A stretch of DNA of 64,000 nucleotides. It comes from Mycteria americana. Taxonomy: Eukaryota; Chordata; Aves; Ciconiiformes; Ciconiidae. The DNA lies in the NCBI RefSeq assembly GCF_035582795.1, contig NC_134368.1:43577501-43641500 (forward strand), written 5' to 3'. A model generated the notes under the pieces. The model was not told the DNA's origin, ran no database searches, and saw nothing but the letters and a program-made list of their open reading frames with translations. This document shows positions 24,741 through 33,060 of the stretch, piece by piece; positions within the stretch are counted from its first letter, which is position 1, and each line of letters opens with the position of its first letter. The position numbers were made by a program, and so were the translations under genes.

Positions 24741-25084
24741 TCGAAGGGTTTGAGATAATGACAGATTTGATTGGAATGTGCCAGATAAAATTTATAGCTG
24801 TTATTGCTGTTTAGCTATTAATCAGCAGGCTTCTGTGCTTGCCATAGGCTTGCTTGCCTTACTGTATGTTAGAGCCTAGGGCTCGTTAGTGGCTGCTTTT
24901 TGCTTTCACTGCTTGCCGTGCTGCTGTACTGCTGATCACCTTACTCTGCTGTGCCTGGGAACACTTTGATAACAGCAATGGCCTTGTGCCTGGGCTGGCA
25001 GATGGCCAGGGCATTGCTGCTGTTTCTGTGCTGCTGTACTGGACAGGCTGGAATTCCGCTGTGAACTCGAGTTGAAGGGACTGT
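24741..25084 (+). other. Leader of the inner element, noncoding
   Basis: After the primer site the first few dozen bases (GGGTTTGAGATAATGACAG) match the outer leader, then similarity is lost. The rest is T/G-rich with many GCTG and TGCT triplets, without a long frame. It could hold an RNA packaging signal, but nothing in the sequence proves this. Confidence 0.55.
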
Positions 25085-25500
25085 GACCTGTGGATGAATC
25101 CACATGGGAGCGGGACACCCCAAAGTGTCTGTGCCCATGGATTAGCCCATGCCAGAGCAGGTATATCTTGAAACGTCTGTGGCCATGGTTATGTCTGTGC
25201 CACAGCAGGTATACCTCTGAAGGGATTGTGACCCAAGGATAAGTCCACGCTGGATAAGGTGCACCTCGAAGCATCTGTGGCTGTGAATGAAGTCCATGCT
25301 GCAGCAGGTACACCTCGAAGCATCTGTGGCTGTGGATAAAGTCCATGCTGCAGTAGGTATACCTCGAAGCATCTGTGGCTGTGGACGAAGTCTATGCTGC
25401 AGCAGGTACACCTTGAAGCATCAGTGGCTGTGCATGAGGCCATGTTGGAGCAAGTTTACTTCTGAAGGTACTGCATTCTGTGGATAAGTCCAAGCTGGAG
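25085..25500 (+). repeat. Minisatellite in the inner element (about 49-bp unit, 8-9 degenerate copies)
   Basis: The units share CACCTCGAAGCATCTGTGGC followed by a GTGGATGAAGTCCATGCTG-like part and GCAGCAGGTA. The central copies (about 25250-25420) are most alike, while the outer ones are diverged and partly deleted. A unit of 49 bp is not a multiple of three, so the array shifts frame and is not a protein repeat. The minus-strand frames seen across it are by-products. Confidence 0.88.
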
Positions 25501-25505
25501 CAGGG

Positions 25506-25815
25506 GCAAGGGGAGGGCTTCATTGCAATGTTAAACCTGATGATCTGTCTAAAGGGACCAGGGGTGGAGATTGTAATGGAAATACCTTTAAATTGTTGTA
25601 TCCCAGGATTTGAGTTGCATGTTGTGGGAATTACTATAGCAGGAACCCCTTGTTGCTAGCGAGGCTAGGAGCAAGGGGAGGAGTTCGTTGCAATGTTAAA
25701 CCCTATATCCTGGCCCAAAAGGACCAGGGGTGGAGACTGTAATGGATATACCTTTAAATTGTTGTAACCCATGATTTGAGTTGCATGTTATAGGAATTAC
25801 TACAGCCGGAACCAC
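25506..25815 (+). repeat. Direct duplication in the inner element (period about 165 bp)
   Basis: Two copies begin GCAAGGGGAG, at 25506 and 25671, and share GCAATGTTAAACC, GGACCAGGGGTGGAGA, ATACCTTTAAATTGTTGTA and GATTTGAGTTGCATGTT in the same order. They end near 25650 and 25815. They differ at many single positions, so the duplication is older than the insertion of this copy or has evolved fast. Each copy contains a purine-rich GGACCAGGGGTGGAGA segment reminiscent of the polypurine tract. Confidence 0.9.
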
Positions 25816-26163
25816 CTGAACCAATGGAGGAGAAGCCTTACAAGAAGCAGTGCAAGTGCAGCAGTGACCTGACCTGAGCTGGCTTTGGTGCCCAATAACT
25901 CCAAGCAACACACCACCTCTCCTGTCCTGAGTAACAACCATAAGAGATGAAGCCCAAAGTCATGGACTAAATGAACTCAGTGGACATTTTGTGGACATTT
26001 ATGGTCATTTTACAAATATTTTGTAGGGGTGGTCCATAGACTAAGGGAACGATATGTGTGTATTATATCAAAGGATGGGAAGGGTGATGGTGGGTAATGA
26101 GAATGTATTGAATAGTGTGAGACCTGAGCATGACGTAAATGGTATGGAATAAGGGGTGGATAC
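25816..26163 (+). other. 3' noncoding region and polypurine tract of the inner element
   Basis: This region aligns with the outer 3' region at about 30470-30757: GCCCAAAGTCATGGACTAAA, the AAGGGAA block and the terminal TATGGAATAAGGGGTGGATAC are shared. The purine run GGAATAAGGGGTGGA (26147-26160) directly precedes the 3' LTR and would prime plus-strand DNA synthesis. No open frame of note is present. Confidence 0.82.
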
Positions 26164-26727
26164 TGTCCTGGTTTCAGTTGAGATAAGAGTTAATTTTCTT
26201 CGTAGTGGCTGGTATGGGGCTATGTTTTGGATTTGTGCTGAAGACAGTGTTGATAATACAGAGATGTTTTAGTTGCTGCTGTATCAGTCAAGGACTTTTC
26301 AGCTTCCCGTGCTCTGCCAGGTGCAGAAGAAGCTGGGAGGGGACACAGCCAGGACAGTTGATCCAAACTGACCAAAGGGCTATTCCATACCATATGACGT
26401 CATGCTCAGTATATAAAGCTGGGGAAGAAGAAGGAAGGGGGGGACATTTGGAGTGATGGCGTTTGTCTTCCCAAGTAACCGTTACGCATGACAGAGCCCT
26501 GCTTTCCTGGAGATGGCTGAACACCTGCCTGCCCATGGGAAGTAGCGAATTAATTCCTTGCTTTGCTTTGCTTGCGTGCGCGGCTTTTGCTTTACCTATT
26601 AAACTGTCTTTATCTCAACCCTCGAGTTTTCTTACTTTTGCTCTTCCGATTCTCTCCCCCATCCCACCGAGGGGGAGTGAGCGAGCGGCTGTGTGGTGCT
26701 TAGTTACCGGCTGGGGCTAAACCACGA
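26164..26727 (+). repeat. 3' LTR of the inner element (right end eroded)
   Basis: It is near-identical to 24150-24714, with TATATAAA at 26410-26417 and ATTAAA at 26598-26603. The last two bases CA are missing, and sequence of the outer gag follows at once. It has a perfect cAMP-response-element palindrome TGACGTCA at 26395-26402 where the other three LTRs have TGATGTCA. Confidence 0.93.
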
Positions 26728-27156
26728 ATCTCTTCCTCCTTTGTCTCAGCTGTGCAGAAACTGTCCCAGGAGTTCCAACGGTTCAAAGAGGATTTGTCCT
26801 ACTCCCCACCTATATGGACCAGTGTCTCAGCTATTAGGAGTCAGCGTTCTTCTGCTCAAGAGAGAGGATATAGAGGGTACACACCACGGGCCACCCTATG
26901 GTTTTACTTGTGTGACCATGGAGAGGACATGAGGAAGTGGGATGGAAAACCTACCTCAACCCTAGAGGCACAGGTATGTGAGCTGCAAGGAAAAACAATC
27001 ACACAAGGGGGTTCTTCCAGGAAAATTGCTGCTCCGGTTTCCAGTGAGCAGTTCCCCAGACAGAGTAAAGGGGCTGATCTTACTCCTGATTTTAATGAAG
27101 GAACTCCTGACTCATACGTACAAGAAGTGGGTAATGAATCCTATGACCAGGACTAG
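26728..27156 (+). pseudogene. gag: Gag of the outer ERV, 3' part
   Basis: This is the C-terminal part of the outer Gag, separated from its start by the inner element. The frame reads through VQKLSQEFQRFKEDL, a segment with LWFYLCDHGEDMRKWDGKPT and a Ser/Thr-rich tail to a TAG at 27154-27156. A classic CCHC zinc knuckle is not seen; the single Cys-His segment lacks the full spacing. The stop is followed in the same frame by protease. The insertion and eroded junction prevent a full Gag from being made, and whether the two halves were originally in the same frame across the junction cannot be decided because the junction has lost bases. Confidence 0.8.
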
Positions 27157-27656
27157 AGGGGCCCTGCCTCCAGCCAGGTGGAGGAAAGGGACAACCGGGT
27201 TTACTGGACTGTGTGGATTCGATGGCCTGGCACATCAGACCCACAGGAGGATAAGGCTCTAGCAGACACCGGTGCACAGTGTACCCTGATGCCATCAAGC
27301 TATACAGGGGCAGAACCCATCTGTATTTCTGGAGTGGCAGGGGGATCCCAACAGCTGACTGTATTGGAGGCTGAAGTGAGCCTAACTGGGAATGAGTGGC
27401 AGAAGCACCCCATGGTGACTGGCCCAGAGGCTCCGTGCATCCTTGGCATAGACTGCCTAGGAGAGGGTATGTCAAGGACCCAAAAGGGTACCGGTGGGCT
27501 GTTGGTATAGCTGCCTTGGAGACGGAAGAAATTAAACAGCTGTCCACCTTGCCTGGTCTCTCAGAGGACCCTTCTGTTGTGGGGTTGCTGAGGGTCAAAG
27601 AACAACAGGTGCCAATTGCTACCACAACGGTGCACCGGAGGCAATATCACACCAAC
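27157..27656 (+). pseudogene. pro: Retroviral aspartic protease region of the outer ERV
   Basis: The frame continues from gag past its UAG. An aspartic protease core follows, with ALADTGAQCTL (DTG encoded at 27265-27273), ISGVAGG and, near the C-terminus, CILGIDCL, matching the usual retropepsin order (catalytic Asp-Thr-Gly, flap, GxD before the C-terminal strand). Near 27460 the downstream homologous text moves to another frame (KDPKGYRWAVG), indicating a one-base loss or equivalent shift. That second frame meets a TGA at 27657-27659. The protein would process Gag and Pol. This copy is broken. Confidence 0.85.
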
Positions 27657-27659
27657 TGA

Positions 27660-28694
27660 GACTCCCCGATTCCCATCCATGAGCTGATTCGTTGACTGGA
27701 GAGCCAAGGAGTGATCAGCAAGACTCACTCACCCTTTAACAGTCCTATATAGCCAGTGAGAAAGTCTAATGGAGAGTGCAGACTAACAGTAGACTAGTGT
27801 GGCCTGAATGAAGTCACGCCACTGCTGAGTGCTGCCGTGCTGGACATGCTGGAACTGCAATACGAACTGGAGTCAAAAGCAGCCAAATGGTGTGCTACAA
27901 TTGATATCGCTAATGCGTTCTTCTCAATCCCTTTGGTAGCAGAGTGCAGGCCACAGTTTGCTTTCACTTGGAGGGGCATTCAGTACACCTGGAATCGACT
28001 GCCCCAGGGGTGGAAACACAGCCCTACCATTTGCCATGGACTGATTCAGACTGCACTGGAACAGGGTGAAGCTCCAGAGCATCTGCAATATATTGATGAC
28101 ATCATCGTGTGGGGCAATACAGCAGAGGAAGTTTTTGAGAAAGGGAAGAAAATAGTCCAGAGCCTCCTGAAAGCCGGTTCTGCCATTAAACAAAGTAAGG
28201 TCAAGGGACCTGCACAGGAGATCCAGTTTTTAGGAATAAAATGGCAAGATGGACATCGTCAGATCCCAATGGATGTGATCAACAAAACAGCCATGTCTCC
28301 ACCAACTAGCAAAAAGGAAACAGAAGCTTTCTTAGGCGTTGTGGGTTTTTAGAGAATGCATATTCCAAATTACAGTCTGAGCATAAGCCCTCTCTACCAA
28401 GTGACCCAGAAGAAGGATTTCAAATGGGGCCCTGAGCAACGACAAACCTTTGAACAAATTAAACAGGAGATAGTTCGTGCAGTAGCCCTTGGGCCAGTCC
28501 AGGCAGAGCAAGATGTAAAGAATGTGCTCTACACCGCAGCCGGGGAGAATGGCCCTACCTGGAGCCTCCGGCAGAAAGCACCAGGGGAGACTCGAGGTCG
28601 ACCCCTAGGGTTTTGGAGTCGGGGATACAGAGGATCCGAGGCCTGTTATACTCCAGCTGAGAAAGAGATATTGGCAGCATATGCAGGGGTTTGA
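27660..28694 (+). pseudogene. pol: Reverse transcriptase region of the outer ERV pol
   Basis: The RT polymerase domain is readable in one frame but carries many stops: 27693, 27750 and 27795 near the N-terminus, then 28350 and 28692. Recognisable RT text includes CATIDIANAFFSIPL (motif A, catalytic Asp), LPQGWKHSPTICHGL (motif B), QYIDDIIVWG (motif C, YIDD encoded at 28089-28100), FLGIKWQ and, after the 28350 stop, the connection segment with LGPVQ and GFWSRGYRGSEACYTP. The last segment is typical of the region before RNase H in retroviral pol. The polymerase motifs are intact but the stops abolish the protein. Confidence 0.9.
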
Positions 28695-29445
28695 GCTGCT
28701 TTGGAAGTGGTTGGTACTGAAGCACACCTCCTCCTGACACCCCAACTGCCAGTGCTGGGCTGGATGTTCAGAGGGAGGGTCCCCTCTACACATCATGCAA
28801 CTGATGCTACGTGGAGTAAGTGGGTTGCACTGATCACATAACGGGCTCGGATAGGAGACCCCAATCGCCCAGGAATCTTGGAAGTAAATTATGGACTGGC
28901 CGGAAGGCAAAGATTTCGGAATATCGCCAGAGGAGGAGGTGACACGTGCTGAGGAGGCCCCACTGTACAATAAACTACCAGAAAAGGAGAAGCGATATGC
29001 CCTGTTCACTGATGGGTCCTGTTGTATTGTAGGAAAGCATCGGAGGTGGAAGGCTGCTGTATGGAGTCCTATATGACAAGTGGTAGAAACTGCTGAAGGA
29101 GATGGTGAATCGAGCCAATTTGCAGAAGTTAAAGCCATTCAGCTGGCTTTAGACATTGCTGAACGAGAAAAGTGGCCAGTGCTCTATCTCTGTACTGACT
29201 CATGGATGGTGGCAAATGCCCTGTGGGGGTGGTTACAGCAATGGAAGCAGAACAATTGGCAGTGCAGAGGGAAACCCATCTGGGCTGCAGCGTTGTGGCA
29301 AGATATTGCTGCCCGGGTAGAGAACCTGGTTGTAAAAGTACGTCACGTAGATGCTCATGTACTCAAGAGTCAGGCCACTGAGGAACATCAAAACAACCAG
29401 CAGGTGGATCAGGCTGCTAAGATTGAAGTGGCTCAGGTGGATCTG
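28695..29445 (+). pseudogene. pol: Connection and RNase H region of the outer ERV pol
   Basis: The RT frame continues through LPVLGWMFRGRVPSTHHATD to a TAA at 28839-28841, then shifts near 28885 to the frame used from 28891. RNase H follows, with YALFTDGSC (first Asp), SQFAEVKAIQLAL (Glu), LYLCTDSWMVANAL (second Asp) and VRHVDAHV (His/Asp region). A TGA at 29074-29076 interrupts it. The domain would remove RNA from RNA-DNA hybrids during reverse transcription. Key acidic residues are still encoded. Confidence 0.87.
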
Positions 29446-30273
29446 GACTGGCAACATAAGGGTGAATTATTTATAGCTTGGTGGGCCCATGACACCTCAG
29501 GCCATCAAGGAAGAGATGCAACATATAGATGGGCTCCTGATTGAGGGGTGGACTTAACCATGGACACTATTGCACAGGTTATCCATGAATGTGAAACATG
29601 TGCTGCAATTAAACAATCCAAGCAGTTAAAGCCTTTGTGGTATGGAGGGCGATGGCTGAAATATAAATATGGGGAGGCCTGGCAGATCGATTATATCACA
29701 CTCCCACAAACCCGCCAAGGCAAGCGCTATGTGCTCACCATGGTGGCAGCAACCACCGGATGGCTGGAAACGTATCCTGTGCCCCATGCCACCGCCTGGA
29801 ACACTATCTTGGGCCTTGAAAAGCAAGTCCTATGGCGACATGGCACCCCAGAGAGAATTGAGTCAGACAACGGGACTCATTTCCGAAACAACCTCATAGA
29901 CACCTGGGCCAAAGAACACGGCATTGAGTGGGTATATCACATCCCCTATCATGCACCAGCCTCCGGGAAAATTGAACGATACAATGGACTGTTAAAGACT
30001 ACACTGAGAGCAACGGGTGGTGGGAAGTTCAAACATTGGGATACACATTTAGCAAAGGCCACCTGGTTAGTTAACACTAGGGGATCTGTCAATCGAGCTG
30101 GCCCTGCCCAATCAAAACTTTTACGCACTGTAGAAGGGGATAAGGCCCCTGTAGTGCACATAAAAAACACGCTAGGGAAGACAGTCCGGGTTACTCCTGC
30201 CTCGGGCAAAGGCAAGCCCATCCGTGGGATTGCTTTTGCTCAAGGACCTGAGTGCACTTGGTGGGTGATGTGA
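29446..30273 (+). pseudogene. pol: Integrase region of the outer ERV pol
   Basis: Integrase follows RNase H in the same frame. The N-terminal zinc-binding HHCC module is present (HDTSGHQG, then HECETCAAIKQ), with a TGA at 29542-29544 between its His and Cys pairs. The catalytic core shows WQIDYITL (first Asp, about 29688), IESDNGTHF (second Asp, about 29869) and ASGKIERYNGLL (Glu, about 29973), i.e. the D,D-35-E triad. A C-terminal part with VVHIKNTLGKTVRVTP ends at TGA 30271-30273, but related text continues briefly after it (VPQGDLILGE), so that stop may also be a mutation. No env follows. Confidence 0.9.
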
Positions 30274-30757
30274 AAGGATGGGGAATTCCACTGTGTACCT
30301 CAAGGGGATTTGATTTTGGGTGAGAATAGCCAATGAACTGAATGGTATGATGTTAATTGCTATATAATACCATATGTCATCACTTTTGTGGTTGCTATGT
30401 ACCATATCAACAGTATTTCAGTGAGAATCACCCAGATTAATGAAGAATGAACTTTGATGAAACCCAGCAAAGTGCGGCGGTGATGGAACCAGAACTGGCT
30501 TCAGCATGCAACAATCCAACACCACACACCATCTCTTCTGCCATGAAGGACTATTATGACAGATGGAGCCCAAAGTCATGGACTAAATGAACTTAATAAA
30601 CATTTTGAAAGGATGGCCCATAGACCAAGGGAATGATAACTGTGTGTACATATATAGATATACATATCAAGAGACAGGAAAAGTGGTGGTGATTAATCGT
30701 ATTAGAAAAGGTAGAACCTGGGCATGACATAAATGGTATAGAATAAGGGGTGGATAC
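30274..30757 (+). other. 3' noncoding region and polypurine tract of the outer ERV
   Basis: The 484 bases between the last pol stop and the 3' LTR hold no open frame of useful length, no signal peptide and no transmembrane segment, so env is absent. The second half is homologous to the inner element's 3' end. The terminal GAATAAGGGGTGG (30741-30753), followed by ATAC, is the likely polypurine primer for plus-strand synthesis. Confidence 0.82.
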
Positions 30758-31336
30758 TGTCCTGGTTTCGGCTGGGATAGAGTTAATTTTCTTCCTAGCG
30801 GCTGGTACAGTGCTGTGCTTTGGATTTTAGTTAAGAATAATATTGATAACACGCTGATGTTTTGGCTGTCACTAAGCCGTGTTTACATTGGTCAAGGACT
30901 TTCCCCCCCCCTTCAGCTCCCCATGCTCTGCCAGGTGCCCAAGAAATGGGAGGGGGCACAGCCAGGATAGTTGATCCAAACTGGCCAAAGGGCTATTCCA
31001 TACCATATGATGTCATGCTCAGTATATAAACTGGGGGGAGTTGGCCGGGGGGTAGCAATCACTGCTCGGGGACTGGCTGGGCGTCGGTCGGCGGGTGGTG
31101 AGCGGTTGTATCTTTTTTTTTTTTCCTTTTTTTTCCCTCCCTTGGGTTTTTTTCCTTCTCATTATAATTCATTATTATTATTACTATTATTTTGTTCCAA
31201 TTATTAAACTGTTCTTATCTCAACCCACGAGTTTTCTTACTTTTGCTCTTCCGATTCTCTCTCCCATCCCACCGGGAGGGGAAGTGAGCGAGTGGCTGCA
31301 TGGTGCTTAGCTGCCGGCTGGGGCTAAACCACGACA
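30758..31336 (+). repeat. 3' LTR of the outer ERV
   Basis: It starts TGTCCTGGTTTCGGCTGGGA and ends AAACCACGACA, followed at once by the CTTGC duplication. TATATAAA lies at 31023-31030 and ATTAAA at 31203-31208. Relative to the 5' LTR it lacks about 21 bp of the CTCTCTCTC-containing tract and differs at about a dozen single positions. Confidence 0.95.
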
Positions 31337-31341
31337 CTTGC
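31337..31341 (+). repeat. Right target-site duplication of the outer ERV (CTTGC)
   Basis: This CTTGC matches 21676-21680. Host sequence resumes with CCTTGTTAAAAACTGG. Confidence 0.9.
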
Positions 31342-32489
31342 CCTTGTTAAAAACTGGGTATTAGTGTCAAATATACCAAAACACCTACAGAAAGGTAAAA
31401 ATTACTACCAACACAATTTTTTGTGCACTGCAAAGTGTTATCAAAGAAAACTGTTAAATATTTAAAATGACAGGATATTTGTCGAGCATTAAAAGTGAAA
31501 AGCAGTGTGCAAAGAGGAGGATGCATCTTAACTGACTTATTTCATGACTGATGGAGCTGCTGTGAATATGACCTAGAGTTCTTCTATCCATTGCAATGTC
31601 AAGGTTAAAAGCAGAAATGATCAGCTGCAAAATACATACTAAGCAAATTGACAATGCATTTCAAATGGAGTCATTCTTTACTTGCCCTGGAATGTTACTC
31701 AAGCAGGAATGACTGCTGCTAAGATTTATATCTGCAAATACCAGGATTTGTACCAATCCAAGAGTGGGAATGATACCAGGACAGTTGTATCAGCATAATG
31801 CCATGTAAAGTTATCACAACCGCAACAGCTCTGACCACCTGAAGCACATTAAAATTACTAGTGAAGTGGCTGTCATCTTTGGCATACAACTAACTGAGAA
31901 ACAACAAAAAAACCCAGATTGTTTATTTCTTCACATTTTCAGATGTGTATTGACAAAAATAGGGCCCTTATGGAATCCAAGTTTACAAACATTTTAATAG
32001 TAAGCTTTTCAGGAGGAAAATGACCCATTTAAAACAAAGAGAAGAAACACAGAGTTAAAGATAGTGCCCTGAAAGCCTAAGTGAGTTTCTTCTAACTATA
32101 AATCACACCAATTCACTACTATAATAAAACGAACAAACAAACAATAACAGAGTTTTTTCACTCATAAGCTGCAAAATCTACAGGAGAACTTTCCCATCTG
32201 ATAACAATAGCATTCTCTCTTGAAACTAGATATGGAATACTTTGATCTGGGCATATTTAATGCCACTTTGAACAAAAAAAAGTGCTAGTTCTTTGTTGCT
32301 GTAAGGAACACCATAGGATCTTGCAGTCAATGTGTCACCCCAGAGCTGTAGGCCAGGGATCACTATGAGTGAAATCACTCATGCACAGATGCAGCTCAAA
32401 GACAAAAATTTTGTTTCCTGCTAAGAGGTAAGTGGTTAAACTTAAGCTAAATAGAAACAAAACCAAAGAATCCAACTAGACAAATAAGG
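31342..32489. other. Intergenic DNA, nothing recognised
   Basis: AT-rich sequence with only short open frames and no repeat or RNA gene that I can identify. Confidence 0.65.
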
Positions 32490-32625
32490 AATCATAGAAT
32501 GCTTTGGATTGGAAGGGACCTTTACAGGTCATCTAGTCCAACCTCCCTGCAAGAGCAGGGACATTTTTAACTAGATTAGGTTGCTCAGAGCCCCATCCAA
32601 CCTGACCTTGAATGTTTCCTCTTTC
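32490..32625 (-). mobile_element. CR1 LINE 3'-end fragment (reverse orientation)
   Basis: AATCATAGAATGCTTTGGAT, then GGAAGGGACCTTTACAGGTC, then the CCAACCTCCCTGCAAGAGCA region, is the reverse complement of the conserved avian CR1 3' end, continuing into GGTTGCTCAGAGCCCCATCC. It is a short, 5'-truncated and diverged copy, older than the element at 5180-9400 and of a different subfamily. Confidence 0.9.
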
Positions 32626-32739
32626 AGGAAGAAACACGAGAGATAAAGGATGCTACTGGTGGTTTATAAAGCCTTCCTGATCACAGGAGATGAAACCACA
32701 CTGCAGAAAAGCAATAGTCATTACTTTTATTAGCTGTGA

Positions 32740-33060
32740 TCCCACTTGAAATGCTGTGTGCAGCTCTCGTAATATTCACCACCAGGCTGTCAAGAGTAAC
32801 ACGAATAAGACTGAGAAACTGATTTATGAGGAAAGATTAAGAGTTAAACACATGGATCTTTGCTAACTAACAGTGAAGAGCAACAATGAGTATCCCTGAA
32901 TATTTGATAGATGTAACTTCTAAGGAGGAGGAGATCTATCTAGTGTGACACACAAGGATTAGAAGAAAACAATGAAGACCAGAAAAGAGAAATTTTGGTA
33001 AGAACTTCCTTATTGAGATGTTCCATCAGTGAAATAATTATACTGTGAAACTGCTTCATG
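32740..33060 (+). mobile_element. Old, degraded CR1 LINE fragment (forward orientation)
   Basis: CACTTGAAATGCTGTGTGCA, TTATGAGGAAAGATTAAGAG and AAGAGAAATTTTGGTAAGAA follow the order of the ORF2 C-terminal coding stretch of CR1 (compare 8885-8910, 9000-9060 and 9190-9215 in this window) but are strongly diverged. The boundaries are approximate. The fragment lies head-to-head with the reverse CR1 piece to its left. Confidence 0.5.

Larger units (their letters stand above)
24150..26727 (+). mobile_element. Inner non-autonomous LTR element inserted in gag of the outer ERV
   Basis: A complete but gene-less LTR element of 2578 bp sits in the outer gag. It has two near-identical LTRs (24150-24714 and 26164-26727), the same Lys-type primer binding site (24723-24740), about 1.4 kb of internal sequence without gag or pol, and a polypurine tract (about 26147-26160). 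The first 50 or so bases after the LTR and the last 300 before the 3' LTR are similar to the outer element, so it is a deletion or replacement derivative of the same lineage and must have been mobilised by proteins supplied in trans. Gag homology resumes directly to its right. The right edge is eroded: the LTR ends ACCACGA instead of ACCACGACA, and no clean copy of the left flank AAGTC follows. Confidence 0.88.
21681..31336 (+). mobile_element. Outer endogenous retrovirus (avian LTR/ERV, env-less), interrupted by a second LTR element
   Basis: An endogenous retrovirus spans 9656 bp, or about 7.1 kb once the 2578-bp inner element is subtracted. It has 5' and 3' LTRs (TG...CA), a tRNA-Lys-type primer binding site, gag, protease, RT, RNase H, integrase, a short 3' noncoding region and a purine-rich tract before the 3' LTR. 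The 5-bp target duplication is perfect. No env-like reading frame exists between integrase and the 3' LTR. Outer LTRs differ by roughly a dozen substitutions plus a deletion of about 21 bp and T-run length changes, so the insertion is fairly young. The 5-bp duplication, lack of env and in-frame gag-UAG-pro layout suggest an ERVL-like (class III) relative, whereas a Lys primer site is more usual in class II. I leave the class open. Confidence 0.93.

Noticed and set aside
24936-25443. Minus-strand frames with repeated HSHRCFEVYLLQHG-like peptide
   Set aside because: They are translations of a 49-bp minisatellite whose unit is not a multiple of three, so the peptide changes frame from unit to unit. 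No start context or family resemblance.
30274-30757. Possible env gene of the outer ERV
   Set aside because: Too short, no open frame, no signal peptide, no cleavage site or transmembrane segment; homologous to the inner element's noncoding 3' end.
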